Positions 1 through 9,592 of a stretch of 64,000 nucleotides of DNA are shown here, one piece after another. A model generated the notes under the pieces. It was not told the DNA's origin, did not search any database, and worked only from the letters and a program-made list of their open reading frames with translations. The translations under genes and the position numbers were made by a program. The stretch is taken from the NCBI GenBank assembly GCA_902810075.1, contig LR778135.1:3348001-3412000 (forward strand). Direction: 5' to 3'. The stretch comes from Ruminococcaceae bacterium BL-6 (GTDB lineage: Bacteria; Bacillota; Clostridia; Oscillospirales; Acutalibacteraceae). Every line of letters starts with the position of its first letter. Positions within the stretch are counted from its first letter, which is position 1.

Positions 1-1369
<1,369 letters not shown>

Positions 1370-1383
1370 GTTGTTCGGCCCCC

Positions 1384-3003
1384 TTATATCGACGGCAGGT
1401 CCGGATCGACCCTGCACACCAAAAGAAACGCCTTGCTGCTCGAAAGCATCTTCCGGGCAAGCTCCTCGGCCTGCCGGTTATTTTCCGCAAGGGCGGACGG
1501 GATGCCGTACGCTTCGGCGAGGCGGACGAAATCCGGATTCCCATCGAGAACGGTGGCGATATGGCGGCCGCCGTACTGCTTGTCCTGAACCTCGCGGACC
1601 ATGCCGAGGCGGCCGTTCACCATCACGATGATTTTAATGTCGATCTGATGCTGGCACAGCGTGCCCAGCTCGCACATCGACATCTGGAACGAGCCGTCCC
1701 CGCAGACGGCGACCACCTGGCGGCGCGGCTTTGCCAGCTTGGCGCCCAGCGCCGCGGGAAGCGCGTACCCCATGGTGCCCAGCCCGCCGGAGGTGAGGAG
1801 CCGCCCCTCTTTCACGTTGAAATTGTTGACCGACCAGATCTGGTTCTGCCCCACGTCGGCGGTCAGGATCGCGTCGTCCTTCATCATGCCGGAAAGCGCG
1901 CGCACAAACGAGCGCGGCTCCACAAAATCTTCGGAGGGCTCGCCGCGGGGGGCATCATCCCTTTGATACGCGCGGACCTGCTCGATCCACTCCCGCGGAG
2001 CGTGCGCGCTCGCCTTTTCCGCCAGCGCGCCCAGCACCAGGCGGATGTCGCCGACGATCGGGATATGGGCGGTGATGTTCTTCCCGATCTCCGCGGGGTC
2101 CACGTCGATGTGGACGATCTTCGCCTGCGCCCCGAGCATGTCGGGGGCGCAGATGGCGCGGTCGCCCACGCGGGCCCCGCACAGGATCACCAGGTCGGCC
2201 TCCAGCAGGGCCCGGTTCGCGGGCCTGCGGCCGTGCGTGCCGATCATTCCGAGATAGCTTTCGTTATCCAAGGGGATCACGCCGAGCCCCATCATGGTGG
2301 AAACCGCCGGGATCTGCGTCTTTTCCAGCAGCGAAAGCAGCTCTTTGCGCGCCCCCGCCAGCACCACGCCGCCGCCGCAGCAGATCAGCGGGCGCTTTGC
2401 CTCGCTCATCGCCTGCACGGCCCTTTTGATCTGAAGGGCGTGCCCCTGCGTGCGCGGCTTGTAGCCGATGATGTCGACCTGCTGGGGATATTTGAATTCC
2501 GCGATCTCGCTCTGCTGGATGTCGATCGGCACGTCGATCAGCACGGGGCCCGGGCGCCCGGTGGAAGCGATGTGGAACGCCTCTTTGAAAATTCTCGGCA
2601 GCTCCTTCGCGTCCTTCACCAGATAGCTGTGCTTCGTGAACGGCTCGCAGGCTCCCGTGATGTCCGCCTCCTGGAACACGTCGCGCCCCAGAAGCTCGGA
2701 ATTGACCTGCCCCGTGATCGCGACGATCGGAATCGAATCCATATAGGCGGTGGCCAGCCCCGTAATCAGGTTCGTCGCCCCGGGGCCGGAGGTCGCGACG
2801 CACACGCCCGGCCTGCCGCAGGAACGCGCGTACCCGCTGGCGGCGTGGGCCGCGTTCTGCTCTTCCCTGACCAGTATGTGGCGGATGGATGACTGGGATA
2901 GTCGGTCGTAAAAAGGACAAATCGCCGCGCCCGGATAACCGAACAGCAGGGAAACGCCTTCGTTCTCCAGACATTTTACCATGATTTCCGCTCCGCTGAT
3001 CAT
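1384..3003 (-). CDS. ilvB: Acetolactate synthase large (catalytic) subunit
   Basis: Thiamine-diphosphate enzyme that condenses two pyruvates, or pyruvate with 2-oxobutyrate, in the first common step of branched-chain amino acid synthesis. Visible motifs: GYPGAAICPFYD near the N terminus, the catalytic glutamate in VREEQNAAHAASGYAR, SGPGATNLITGLATAY, and the ThDP/Mg motif GDGSFQMSMCELGTL near residue 430. Length 539 residues. The start at 3003 (MISGAEIMVKCLENEG) is chosen over the longer frame to 3066 because AAAGGTGG lies just upstream and the longer frame would overlap the promoter. First gene of the ilvBNC unit. Confidence 0.96.
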   Translation of the reverse strand: MISGAEIMVKCLENEGVSLLFGYPGAAICPFYDRLSQSSIRHILVREEQNAAHAASGYARSCGRPGVCVATSGPGATNLITGLATAYMDSIPIVAITGQVNSELLGRDVFQEADITGACEPFTKHSYLVKDAKELPRIFKEAFHIASTGRPGPVLIDVPIDIQQSEIAEFKYPQQVDIIGYKPRTQGHALQIKRAVQAMSEAKRPLICCGGGVVLAGARKELLSLLEKTQIPAVSTMMGLGVIPLDNESYLGMIGTHGRRPANRALLEADLVILCGARVGDRAICAPDMLGAQAKIVHIDVDPAEIGKNITAHIPIVGDIRLVLGALAEKASAHAPREWIEQVRAYQRDDAPRGEPSEDFVEPRSFVRALSGMMKDDAILTADVGQNQIWSVNNFNVKEGRLLTSGGLGTMGYALPAALGAKLAKPRRQVVAVCGDGSFQMSMCELGTLCQHQIDIKIIVMVNGRLGMVREVQDKQYGGRHIATVLDGNPDFVRLAEAYGIPSALAENNRQAEELARKMLSSSKAFLLVCRVDPDLPSI

Positions 3004-3037
3004 AGGATTCCACCTTTCTTTCGCGGGTTTGGTTTTC

Positions 3038-3066
3038 ATTATAAGGCCTGTTTCCGCAACAGTCAA
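3038..3066 (-). promoter_or_regulatory. Sigma-A promoter of ilvB
   Basis: On the minus strand TTGACT (3061-3066) is followed after 17 bases by TATAAT (3038-3043). It gives a very short leader, about 25-30 bases before the ilvB ATG. Confidence 0.75.
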
Positions 3067-3149
3067 TCAATAATTTTATTTATTGTCGGCTTAAAGTGCT
3101 AATCAGGTACCGAAAGAAAATCTTTCCCTGTTTTGATAGGAACTTTATC

Positions 3150-3163
3150 AATTGATATCAATT
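3150..3163. promoter_or_regulatory. 14-bp perfect palindrome upstream of ilvB
   Basis: AATTGATATCAATT is a perfect palindrome about 85 bases upstream of the ilvB promoter and next to a second TATAAT on the minus strand. It may be a regulator site; the regulator is unknown. It does not match the CodY consensus. Confidence 0.35.
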
Positions 3164-3183
3164 ATATCACAAAAAAACACTGC

Positions 3184-3212
3184 TTGACATGGGCAAACCA
3201 AACAGTTATAAG
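3184..3212 (+). promoter_or_regulatory. Plus-strand promoter in the ilvB-tkt intergenic region
   Basis: TTGACA at 3184-3189, a 17-base spacer and TATAAG at 3207-3212. No gene follows on this strand, but a terminator hairpin lies about 65 bases downstream of the predicted start, so it could drive a short RNA. The 370-base gap 3004-3373 otherwise holds only the ilvB promoter, a palindrome and this terminator. Confidence 0.5.
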
Positions 3213-3278
3213 GTCATACTTTTCCCGATTCTAAGCGATGATTGACAGGAATTTCTCCATGCGGGACGGCCGGGACGC

Positions 3279-3317
3279 AAAAGGTCCCCGGCAGCTTCGA
3301 ACTGCCGGGGACCTTTT
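3279..3317. terminator. Intrinsic terminator, bidirectional
   Basis: A 16-bp perfect stem (AAAAGGTCCCCGGCAG and its complement) with a 7-base loop, A-run on one side and T-run on the other. It ends the transketolase operon on the minus strand and would also stop plus-strand transcription from 3184. Confidence 0.85.
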
Positions 3318-3373
3318 CATCCGTTTTTTTATTTTACAAGAGCTTCCGCGGCGGAAGCCTGCCCCGCAGTCTG

Positions 3374-4306
3374 TTATTTCAGCAAGGCCCTGCACTTCCG
3401 CGCGATATTTTCCGGGGTGAGGCCGTATTCCCGGAACAGATCCGCCGGCTTTCCGGACTGGCCGAACCGGTCCATGATGCCCACGCGGTCGAATTTCGCG
3501 CTGCTCTTTCCCGCGAGCACCTCCGCCACGGCGGAGCCGAGGCCGCCGATGATGGAGTGTTCCTCGGCGGTGACGACCGCGCCGCATTTTTCCGCCATCT
3601 TCAGGATGATATCGCTGTCGATGGGCTTGATGGTGTGCATGTTGACGACCGCTGCGTTCACGCCCTCGGTTTTCAGCAGCTCGGCGGCTTTCAGAGCCTC
3701 GGGCACCATCAGGCCCGCCGCAATGATGCATACGTCCCCGCCGTCGCGCAGGACGTTGGCTTTACCCGGAACGAACGGATCGGATTCCGACGTGATGACG
3801 TCGCACACGGGGCGCGCCACGCGGATGTACACCGGCCCGTTGATCTCGGCCGCCGCGAACACGGCCTTGCGCATTTCCACCGCGTCGCACGGAACCAGAA
3901 TCGTCATGCCCGGCAGAACGCGCATCAGCGCGATATCCTCCACCGACTGGTGGCTGCCGCCGTCCTCGCCCACGCACAGGCCGGAATGCGAAAGGCCCAG
4001 CTTGACGTTGGCGTTTACATAGCTGATGGAGTTCCGGATGATCTCGTAGGCGCGGCCGGTGCCGAACAGCGCGAACGTGCTGGCAAACGGGATCAGGCCC
4101 TCGTGCGCAAAGCCGGCGGCCTCCGCCATCAGGTCCGCTTCCGCGATCCCGAAATCGAAAAAGCGGCCGGGATATTTTTCCTTGAAAATTTCCGTCTTGG
4201 TCGCCTGGGACAGATCGGCGTCCATCACCACGACCTTGTCGTTTCTGGCGCCCAGCTCCACCAGGGCCTCGCCATAGGCGACTCTTAAAGATTTCTTCTC
4301 AGCCAT
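3374..4306 (-). CDS. Transketolase, C-terminal subunit
   Basis: Second half of a split transketolase (pyrimidine-binding and C-terminal domains), transferring two-carbon units between sugar phosphates with thiamine diphosphate. Seen: the start MAEKKSLRVAYGEALVELGA, DADLSQATKT, the FDFGIAEADLMAEAAGFA motif holding the catalytic glutamate, SHSGLCVGEDGGSHQSVEDIALMR, and a C-terminal domain from about residue 190 (EEHSIIGGLGSAVAEVL). 310 residues, normal for this half. Its start overlaps the upstream N-terminal subunit gene by 8 bases, so the two are translationally coupled. Last gene of the sugar operon; followed by a strong terminator. Confidence 0.94.
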   Translation of the reverse strand: MAEKKSLRVAYGEALVELGARNDKVVVMDADLSQATKTEIFKEKYPGRFFDFGIAEADLMAEAAGFAHEGLIPFASTFALFGTGRAYEIIRNSISYVNANVKLGLSHSGLCVGEDGGSHQSVEDIALMRVLPGMTILVPCDAVEMRKAVFAAAEINGPVYIRVARPVCDVITSESDPFVPGKANVLRDGGDVCIIAAGLMVPEALKAAELLKTEGVNAAVVNMHTIKPIDSDIILKMAEKCGAVVTAEEHSIIGGLGSAVAEVLAGKSSAKFDRVGIMDRFGQSGKPADLFREYGLTPENIARKCRALLK

Positions 4307-5114
4307 CGACTTCTACCCCCAGTTCTTTCATTGCCGCAACATACTGCTCTTTGTTCGGCGCCTTGCCGTGCCAGGCGAAGTTGTCCTCCATAAAGGAGAC
4401 GCCCCTGCCCTTGTGGGTGTGGCAGCAGATGAACTTCGGCTTGCCGGAAACCGGGATCCGAAGCGTTTCGGTCACCGCATCGATGTCGTGGCCGTCCACC
4501 TCGAAGCACTCGAAGCCGAACGCCTTATATTTCGCGGCCGGGTCGCCGACGCTCATCACCTCGTCGTTGGAGCCGTCGATCTGAAGGTGGTTGAAGTCCA
4601 GCAGCACGGTCAGGTTGTCCAGCTTGTATTGAGCCGCGGCCATCGCCGCCTCCCACACCAGGCCCTCCTGCATCTCTCCGTCACCGATCAGCGCGTAGAC
4701 CTTATGGCCTGCCTTTTTGTACTTCGCGGCAAGCGCCATGCCCGTCGCGACCGCGACCCCCTGCCCCAGGGAGCCCGTGTTGCAGTCCACCCCGGGGGTC
4801 TTGTTCATGTCGGGGTGCCCCTGAAGCGGGGAGTGGAGCTGGCGCAGCGTCCAGAGCTCTTCGCGCGGGAAAAAGCCCTTGTCCGCAAGCACCGCGTAAA
4901 GCGCGGGGCAGGCGTGCCCTTTACTCAGGACGAAACGGTCGCGGTCCTCCATGCGCGGGTTTTTCGGGTCGGTCTTCATCACGTTGTAATAAAGCGCCAC
5001 CAGAATATCCGTGCAGGAAAGAGAGCCGCCCGGATGGCCCGACTGGCTGAGGTACAGCATTTTGACGATGTCCGCCCGCAGGTGCCTCGCTTTTTCGTTT
5101 AACTCACTGTTCAT
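4299..5114 (-). CDS. Transketolase, N-terminal subunit
   Basis: First half of a split transketolase, carrying the diphosphate-binding domain for ThDP. Seen: SQSGHPGGSLSCTDILVALYY, SKGHACPALYAVLADKGFF, GSLGQGVAVATGMALAAK, and the ThDP-binding GDGEMQEGLVWEAAMAAAQYKLDNL near residue 145-170. 271 residues, typical. The ATG at 5114 is set by AAGGAG seven bases upstream; the open frame extends further but only as a shadow of the permease gene. It lies 17 bases downstream of the permease stop, within the ABC-transporter operon, so the sugar taken up probably enters the pentose phosphate pathway. Confidence 0.94.
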   Translation of the reverse strand: MNSELNEKARHLRADIVKMLYLSQSGHPGGSLSCTDILVALYYNVMKTDPKNPRMEDRDRFVLSKGHACPALYAVLADKGFFPREELWTLRQLHSPLQGHPDMNKTPGVDCNTGSLGQGVAVATGMALAAKYKKAGHKVYALIGDGEMQEGLVWEAAMAAAQYKLDNLTVLLDFNHLQIDGSNDEVMSVGDPAAKYKAFGFECFEVDGHDIDAVTETLRIPVSGKPKFICCHTHKGRGVSFMEDNFAWHGKAPNKEQYVAAMKELGVEVDG

Positions 5115-5131
5115 TCTGATTACTCCTTTTC

Positions 5132-5968
5132 TTAGCCCTTCACTGCTCCCGCCGTAAGGCCCTCTACCAGACGCTTCTGCGCGAAGAAGAACATGACGCA
5201 GACCGGGATGATGGTGATGATTCCGCCGGCCGTCAGAAGATCCCACTGAACCCCGAGCTGGCCGATCAGATTCTTCAGCGCCACCGGGATGGTCCGGTTC
5301 CTTTCGTTCGTGAACATCACGGCAAACGTGTACTCGTTCCACGACGTCATGAAGATATACACGCCGGTCGCGACAAGGCACGGGACCATGACCGGGAAAA
5401 TGATCTTGAGAAAAGCTGTGGCGCGGTTCGCTCCGTCGACCATCGCAGCCTCCTCCAGGGACATCGGCAGATCGTTCATGTATCCGTTCAGAAGCCACAC
5501 CGAAAACGGGATGGTGAACGTGGTGTAAGAGAGCACAAGCGACATGGGGGTATAAAGTAAACCCATACTACGCATGATAGCATAAAGTGGGATCAACAGC
5601 AAGACCGTCGGGAACATATTATTCGTTAAAAACAGGATCATAAACGCTTTCCGCCCCGCGAAACGGTAGCGGGAAAACGCATAGGCCGCCAGCAGGGACA
5701 CGGACAGGCTGACGACGGTGGTGACGGCCGCCACCAGAAGGCTGTTGCCCATGGGCTTTAAAAAATTAAATTTCAAAAACAGGTTCCGGTAGGATTCCAT
5801 CGTCACGTCCCGCGGCCAGTACGTCACCGCGGCCCCGTAAAGCTCCGATTCCGGCTTGATCGACGTGACGAAGGTCCAGTAAAACGGAAAAAGCAGGAAC
5901 AGAAGGAGCAGGAAAAGTGGAAGAAACAGCAGAAAGAATCTGCGCCCGGCCGTTTTCTTCTGATTCAT
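5132..5968 (-). CDS. Sugar ABC transporter permease, MalG type
   Basis: Inner-membrane permease of a CUT1-type carbohydrate importer. Starts MNQKKTAGRRFFLLFLPLFLLLLFLLFPFYW with a strong first membrane segment, shows six hydrophobic segments in total, and carries the EAA loop (LEEAAMVDGANRATAFLKIIFPVMVPCL), which contacts the ATPase. 278 residues. ATG at 5968 has AGGAGGTG upstream. It starts two bases after the stop of the other permease. No ATPase gene lies in this operon, so a shared MsmX/UgpC-like ATPase encoded elsewhere is likely, as is common in Firmicutes. Confidence 0.93.
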   Translation of the reverse strand: MNQKKTAGRRFFLLFLPLFLLLLFLLFPFYWTFVTSIKPESELYGAAVTYWPRDVTMESYRNLFLKFNFLKPMGNSLLVAAVTTVVSLSVSLLAAYAFSRYRFAGRKAFMILFLTNNMFPTVLLLIPLYAIMRSMGLLYTPMSLVLSYTTFTIPFSVWLLNGYMNDLPMSLEEAAMVDGANRATAFLKIIFPVMVPCLVATGVYIFMTSWNEYTFAVMFTNERNRTIPVALKNLIGQLGVQWDLLTAGGIITIIPVCVMFFFAQKRLVEGLTAGAVKG

Positions 5969-5970
5969 CT

Positions 5971-6849
5971 TCACACCTCCTGATTGCGGAACATGGTTTT
6001 CAGGTACGGCACGGCCACCAGCAGAAGGACCAGGGCCAGCAGGATGGCCATCGCGGCGGAATATCCCAGATTCAGCGCGTTCGCCTTGTTGAAGATATAG
6101 ACGCTGAGCGTCTGCGACGCATAGGCGGGGCCGCCGCCGGTCATGTTGAAAATGATGTCCACGGAATTCGCCACCCAGATGATGCGCAGCAGCGTCGTGA
6201 CGAAAATCGTGTTCTTGATCGCCGGGATCGTGATGCGGAACAGCTTCTGAAAGCCGGTGGCGCCGTCGATATCCGCCGCCTCGTACAGCTCCTCCGGGAC
6301 CCCCTGCAGCCCCGCCAGCAGCATCAGCGCAAAGAATGGGATCCCCTGCCAGATGATCGTCACGACGACGGAAGGGAACACCGTATCCTGCTGCGCAAGG
6401 AACGGGATGGGGGCGCCGATCAGGCCGGTTTTCATCAGAAGGTCGTTGAGCACGCCGTAGGAGCCGTCGTAGATCCAGCGCCACATCAGGCCGATCAGCA
6501 CCCCGGGGGTCACCCAGGGGATCAGGCTGACGGAGCGGACCACGCCGCGCCCGCGGAAACTCTTGTTCAAAAGATTCGCCAGGATAAATCCGAAAACGAA
6601 CTGGAACCCCACGCCGAAGACCACCCAGAGAACGGTCCGCCAAAGAGACGACCAGAACAGCGGGTCCTGAAAAGCCCCGATATAGTTAGCCAGCCCGACA
6701 AAGCCGATCTGGCCGGGCCTTCTCAGGTCGTAGTTCTGCAGGCTCATCCAGACGGCGTTCGCCGCGGGGAGCAGAACGACCGCGCCGATGATCAGCACCG
6801 CCGGAAGGATCAGCAGGTACGGCCATATGTTAAATTTACTGCGCTGCAC
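5971..6849 (-). CDS. Sugar ABC transporter permease, MalF/UgpA type
   Basis: Partner permease of the same importer. Hydrophobic N terminus (WPYLLILPAVLIIGAVVLLPAANAVWMSLQNY), six predicted membrane segments, and the EAA loop ELYEAADIDGATGFQKLFRITIPAIKNT. 292 residues. The start is a GTG at 6849 preceded by AAGAGGTGA. It follows the binding-protein gene after 109 bases that contain a copy of a dispersed repeat. Confidence 0.93.
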   Translation of the reverse strand: MQRSKFNIWPYLLILPAVLIIGAVVLLPAANAVWMSLQNYDLRRPGQIGFVGLANYIGAFQDPLFWSSLWRTVLWVVFGVGFQFVFGFILANLLNKSFRGRGVVRSVSLIPWVTPGVLIGLMWRWIYDGSYGVLNDLLMKTGLIGAPIPFLAQQDTVFPSVVVTIIWQGIPFFALMLLAGLQGVPEELYEAADIDGATGFQKLFRITIPAIKNTIFVTTLLRIIWVANSVDIIFNMTGGGPAYASQTLSVYIFNKANALNLGYSAAMAILLALVLLLVAVPYLKTMFRNQEV

Positions 6850-6900
6850 TGCGGGTCACCTCTTTTTAAAAATACGGGGCCGCAGTTTCCCGCAGCCCCC

Positions 6901-6948
6901 AGGCCTCGTTTGAACAATCTAAGAAACCACTCTATTTCGGTTAAAATC
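6901..6948 (+). repeat. Dispersed intergenic repeat, copy 1
   Basis: About 48 bases beginning AGGCCTCGTTTGAAC and ending TTTCGGTTAAAATCA. A copy about 75% identical lies at 45563-45610 directly after spoVT, and related ends lie at 36841-36977 and 57573-57602. Here it sits between the binding-protein stop and the permease start. Confidence 0.6.
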
Positions 6949-6958
6949 ATGCCGCCCG

Positions 6959-8245
6959 TTATTTTTCATACAAGGCTTTCTGAAGGGTCTTCATCGCGTC
7001 GTCCGCGCTCGTCTTTCCCGCAAGGGCGGAGGCGACCGTGTTCGGCCAGATGGTGCTGATCCACTCGGTGGTGGTGTCGCGGATCGGCAGGATGCCCGCG
7101 TAGGACTGCCCCGCGATGGAAGCCTTCATGAACTTGTTGTCCTTGAATTCGGACATTTCCTGCACTTTCTTGCTGACGGGCACATTGCCGGTCACCTTGC
7201 ACCACTTTTCCTGCCCCGCCCCGGTCGCGAGGTAAGAGACCCACTCAAACGCGGCGTCCTTGTGCTCACTGGCCTCGAAGATCACGTTTTCGGTGTCGCC
7301 CATCGAGGTCCACTGGCCCTTTCCTTTCGGGAACGGGAACGCATCCACGTCGTCGCCGAAGGTTTTCACCATATCCGCCGAAGAGCCGGTGTGGTGGATG
7401 GTCATTGCGGTCTTGCCGGATTTGAAGTTCGCGATGATCTCGTTGAAGCCGTCCTGCGGAGCGGTCGGCGGGACGTAATGGTTCTTGTAAAGGTCGATGA
7501 AGTCCTGCATTCCCTGAACGGATTCGGGGGAATCCAGCTTTTCAAAGCTGCCGCCGCGGCCGTAAAGGAAGCTGCCCCACGGCTCCTGCCCGCCCTTGGC
7601 TCCGCGCATGCCGAACCCGTAAACATCGGTCTTTCCGTCGCCGTTCGTGTCGAGCGTGCATTTCTTGACCGCGCCGAGGAACTCCTCATAGGTCTTCGGG
7701 ACCTCCACGCCTGCCTTCTTGAAGATGGAGGGGCGGTAATACACATAAAGCACCTGAATGTTCCACGGCATGACGTACATTTCCGATTTTCCGCCGGCTT
7801 CCCTCATGATCTTGTAGATGTTGTCGTCGATCTCATCCTTGTCCTTCCAGCTTGTCACATAGTCGTCCAGCTTGGCGAGCAGGTTGTTCGCCGTGAACAG
7901 CGGGGTCGCGGTCAGCTTCCACGCCGCGGTGTCGGGCGCGCCGCCGCCCATGACGGCATTGAACAGATTCTCGCTGTAGGCGCCTCCGTCCCACGGGTAC
8001 TCTTCCGCCTTCACGGTGATGTTCTTCCCGTTGGCGGCGTTGAAATCCTTCGCGATCTGCTGCATCGTGGCGGAATAATCGCTGTTGTCCGCCCAATACC
8101 AGTGGGTGATGGTCACGGGCTCGCCGGCGGCCCCGGAGCCCGCGGCGGAGCCTGCTCCGGATTCGGCGCCCTTTTTCCCGGCGCATCCGGAAAACGAAGC
8201 GGCCGCCATTGCAAGGGCAAGGGCACATGCCAGAAGCTTTTTCAC
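6959..8245 (-). CDS. Sugar-binding lipoprotein of ABC transporter (SBP family 1)
   Basis: Extracellular solute-binding protein anchored by a lipid. A signal peptide (MKKLLACALALAMAAASFSGC) ends in a lipobox with Cys21, followed by a Gly/Ser/Ala linker. The mature part has the type 1 bacterial solute-binding fold: TITHWYWADNSDYSATMQQIAKDF near the start, and the hinge-region motif with the acidic, aromatic-rich stretches (PWNIQVLYVYYRPSIFKKAGVEVPKTYEEF). 428 residues, typical. Its start overlaps the stop of the GntR gene by 4 bases. Substrate cannot be read from the sequence; the downstream transketolase suggests a sugar metabolised through pentose phosphates. Confidence 0.93.
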   Translation of the reverse strand: MKKLLACALALAMAAASFSGCAGKKGAESGAGSAAGSGAAGEPVTITHWYWADNSDYSATMQQIAKDFNAANGKNITVKAEEYPWDGGAYSENLFNAVMGGGAPDTAAWKLTATPLFTANNLLAKLDDYVTSWKDKDEIDDNIYKIMREAGGKSEMYVMPWNIQVLYVYYRPSIFKKAGVEVPKTYEEFLGAVKKCTLDTNGDGKTDVYGFGMRGAKGGQEPWGSFLYGRGGSFEKLDSPESVQGMQDFIDLYKNHYVPPTAPQDGFNEIIANFKSGKTAMTIHHTGSSADMVKTFGDDVDAFPFPKGKGQWTSMGDTENVIFEASEHKDAAFEWVSYLATGAGQEKWCKVTGNVPVSKKVQEMSEFKDNKFMKASIAGQSYAGILPIRDTTTEWISTIWPNTVASALAGKTSADDAMKTLQKALYEK

Positions 8246-8949
8246 TTTTTCATTCCTCCTATCACGATTTTGGCGTCGTCCATGGCCTGCAGGATGTGCA
8301 ATCTCATCTGTTTCATCGCATCATCCGGGTTTCCCGACCGAATGGCCTCGAAAATCCGGATGTGGGATTCGATCGCCTTCCGGTTGCTGCCAGGGACATT
8401 CATCGTTTCGAGATATCCTTCCCGAATCGAATCACAGATTAAAGGCAGAATTCGGTACAAGACGTCGTTCTGCGTACATTCGGCCACCGCCGTGTGGAAT
8501 TCCACGTCGCGGCCCGGGAAATCCTTCGCCTTCTGTTTTTCGGCGGCATCCATTTCCCCGATCGCGCGGCTCAGGCGGGAAAGGTTCTCCCCGGTCGCCC
8601 GCAGGGCCGCCAGGCGCGCGATCTGCGGCTCGATCAGCAGCCTGCTTTCCAAAAGATTCTGCAGCAGCTTGTTCTGGTTGGAAAACCCCAGCCCCAGGGG
8701 ATCTTTTTTCACGCCCGGGGCCTCGGTCAGATACGTCCCCCTGCCGCGGTGGATTTCCACTACGTTGTCCGCGAGCAGAAGCTTGACCGCCTCGCGCACG
8801 GTGGAGCGCCCGACGCCGAACATTTCGACAAGCTCGCCCTCGCTGGGCATCCGGTCGCCGGGCTTCATCCCTTTTTCCGCAATCATTTCGCGGAGCTTGC
8901 TCGACAAAAGCAGCGGCAGCTCCCGGTTTTCGATCAGCATTTTCTTCAT
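8242..8949 (-). CDS. GntR-family transcriptional regulator (FCD type)
   Basis: Likely sugar-responsive repressor of its own operon. N-terminal winged helix (LSSKLREMIAEKGMKPGDRMPSEGELVEMFGVGRSTVREAVKLLLADNVVEIHRGRGTYL, residues about 13-77) and a C-terminal all-helical FCD ligand-binding domain (DVEFHTAVAECTQND...HIRIFEAIRSGNPDDAMKQMRLHI), with the Asp/His residues that bind a metal in this family. 235 residues. It is the first gene of the transporter-transketolase operon, 4 bases overlapping the binding-protein gene. A 13-bp palindrome at the predicted transcription start is the probable operator. Confidence 0.93.
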   Translation of the reverse strand: MKKMLIENRELPLLLSSKLREMIAEKGMKPGDRMPSEGELVEMFGVGRSTVREAVKLLLADNVVEIHRGRGTYLTEAPGVKKDPLGLGFSNQNKLLQNLLESRLLIEPQIARLAALRATGENLSRLSRAIGEMDAAEKQKAKDFPGRDVEFHTAVAECTQNDVLYRILPLICDSIREGYLETMNVPGSNRKAIESHIRIFEAIRSGNPDDAMKQMRLHILQAMDDAKIVIGGMKK

Positions 8950-9144
8950 GATTCGTCCCTTTCCCGGTCCGGTTTCAAAATACGGCGCGGCCTTCCTGAA
9001 CTTCCGCCGCGGATGCTTTCCGGAAATCGGATCTTCAAACGGCCGATTCCCCGGAAAACCGTATCACAAGTAAAACGGAACGGAAATATTTCTTATCTAT
9101 TCCCAAAAAGGATCGATTACTTGTGGAATCCTTCCAGATTCTCT

Positions 9145-9171
9145 CTAGTAAGACGTCAGACGTCTTACTAG
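9145..9171. promoter_or_regulatory. Palindromic operator of the gntR sugar operon
   Basis: Two 13-base arms, CTAGTAAGACGTC and its exact complement, separated by one base. It starts about 12 bases downstream of the -10 box of the minus-strand promoter, so a bound dimer would block initiation. GTnnGAC half-sites of this kind are typical for FadR-type GntR proteins; assignment to the adjacent regulator is inference. The 195 bases between it and the gene are an untranslated leader with no gene seen. Confidence 0.7.
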
Positions 9172-9183
9172 CTCGTTGCGATC

Positions 9184-9212
9184 ATTATATCTTTTTTTTC
9201 GGAAAAGCGCAA
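9184..9212 (-). promoter_or_regulatory. Sigma-A promoter of the gntR-transporter-transketolase operon
   Basis: Minus strand: TTGCGC (9207-9212), 17-base spacer, TATAAT (9184-9189). The palindromic operator follows immediately. Confidence 0.75.
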
Positions 9213-9527
9213 GACATTTTTGCTGTTTTTTACAGAAAAAAATTTTTTCATCTTTGATTTTCATGCAGAATCTTTTGGATGCCGGTATCATTCTCATCCT
9301 CGTTCAACACCTGCAAGCCACACTCCCGCCTGCCGCGGCTGATCGCGATTCCTTTTGTTCAGTATTAATTTCCCCCTTTCTATCGGTGAATGATTAGTAA
9401 AAATTTATTGCAAAGTCTCTTCCCCTCGACGAAATATTTCGGAAGGACAAGAAACTTTGTTTCGTTATTAACAATAAATATTTAATTCTTATCTGTAAAT
9501 TTAATATTTATTCTGCATAATTTATTC

Positions 9528-9556
9528 TTGACATCGAAAATGTTAAATGCTATATT
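9528..9556 (+). promoter_or_regulatory. Sigma-A promoter of the LsrB-like transporter operon
   Basis: TTGACA (9528-9533), 17-base spacer, TATATT (9551-9556). The leader to the ATG at 9659 is about 95 bases. The stretch 9213-9527 is AT-rich and shows no gene. Confidence 0.75.
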
Positions 9557-9592
9557 AAATCATATCAGGAATGGAAATAAGCTAAAATATCA

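Noticed and set aside
1561..2892. Long plus-strand frame opposite ilvB and other long opposite-strand frames (for example 26690-28600, 34489-36804)
   Set aside because: They mirror the codon structure of real genes on the other strand (GC-rich third positions), are rich in His/Arg/Asp/Ala, and have no recognisable domains.
3004..3240. Leader peptide or T-box for branched-chain amino acids upstream of ilvB
   Set aside because: The best promoter gives a leader of only about 25-30 bases, and no Leu/Ile/Val-rich small frame or T-box motif is visible further upstream.
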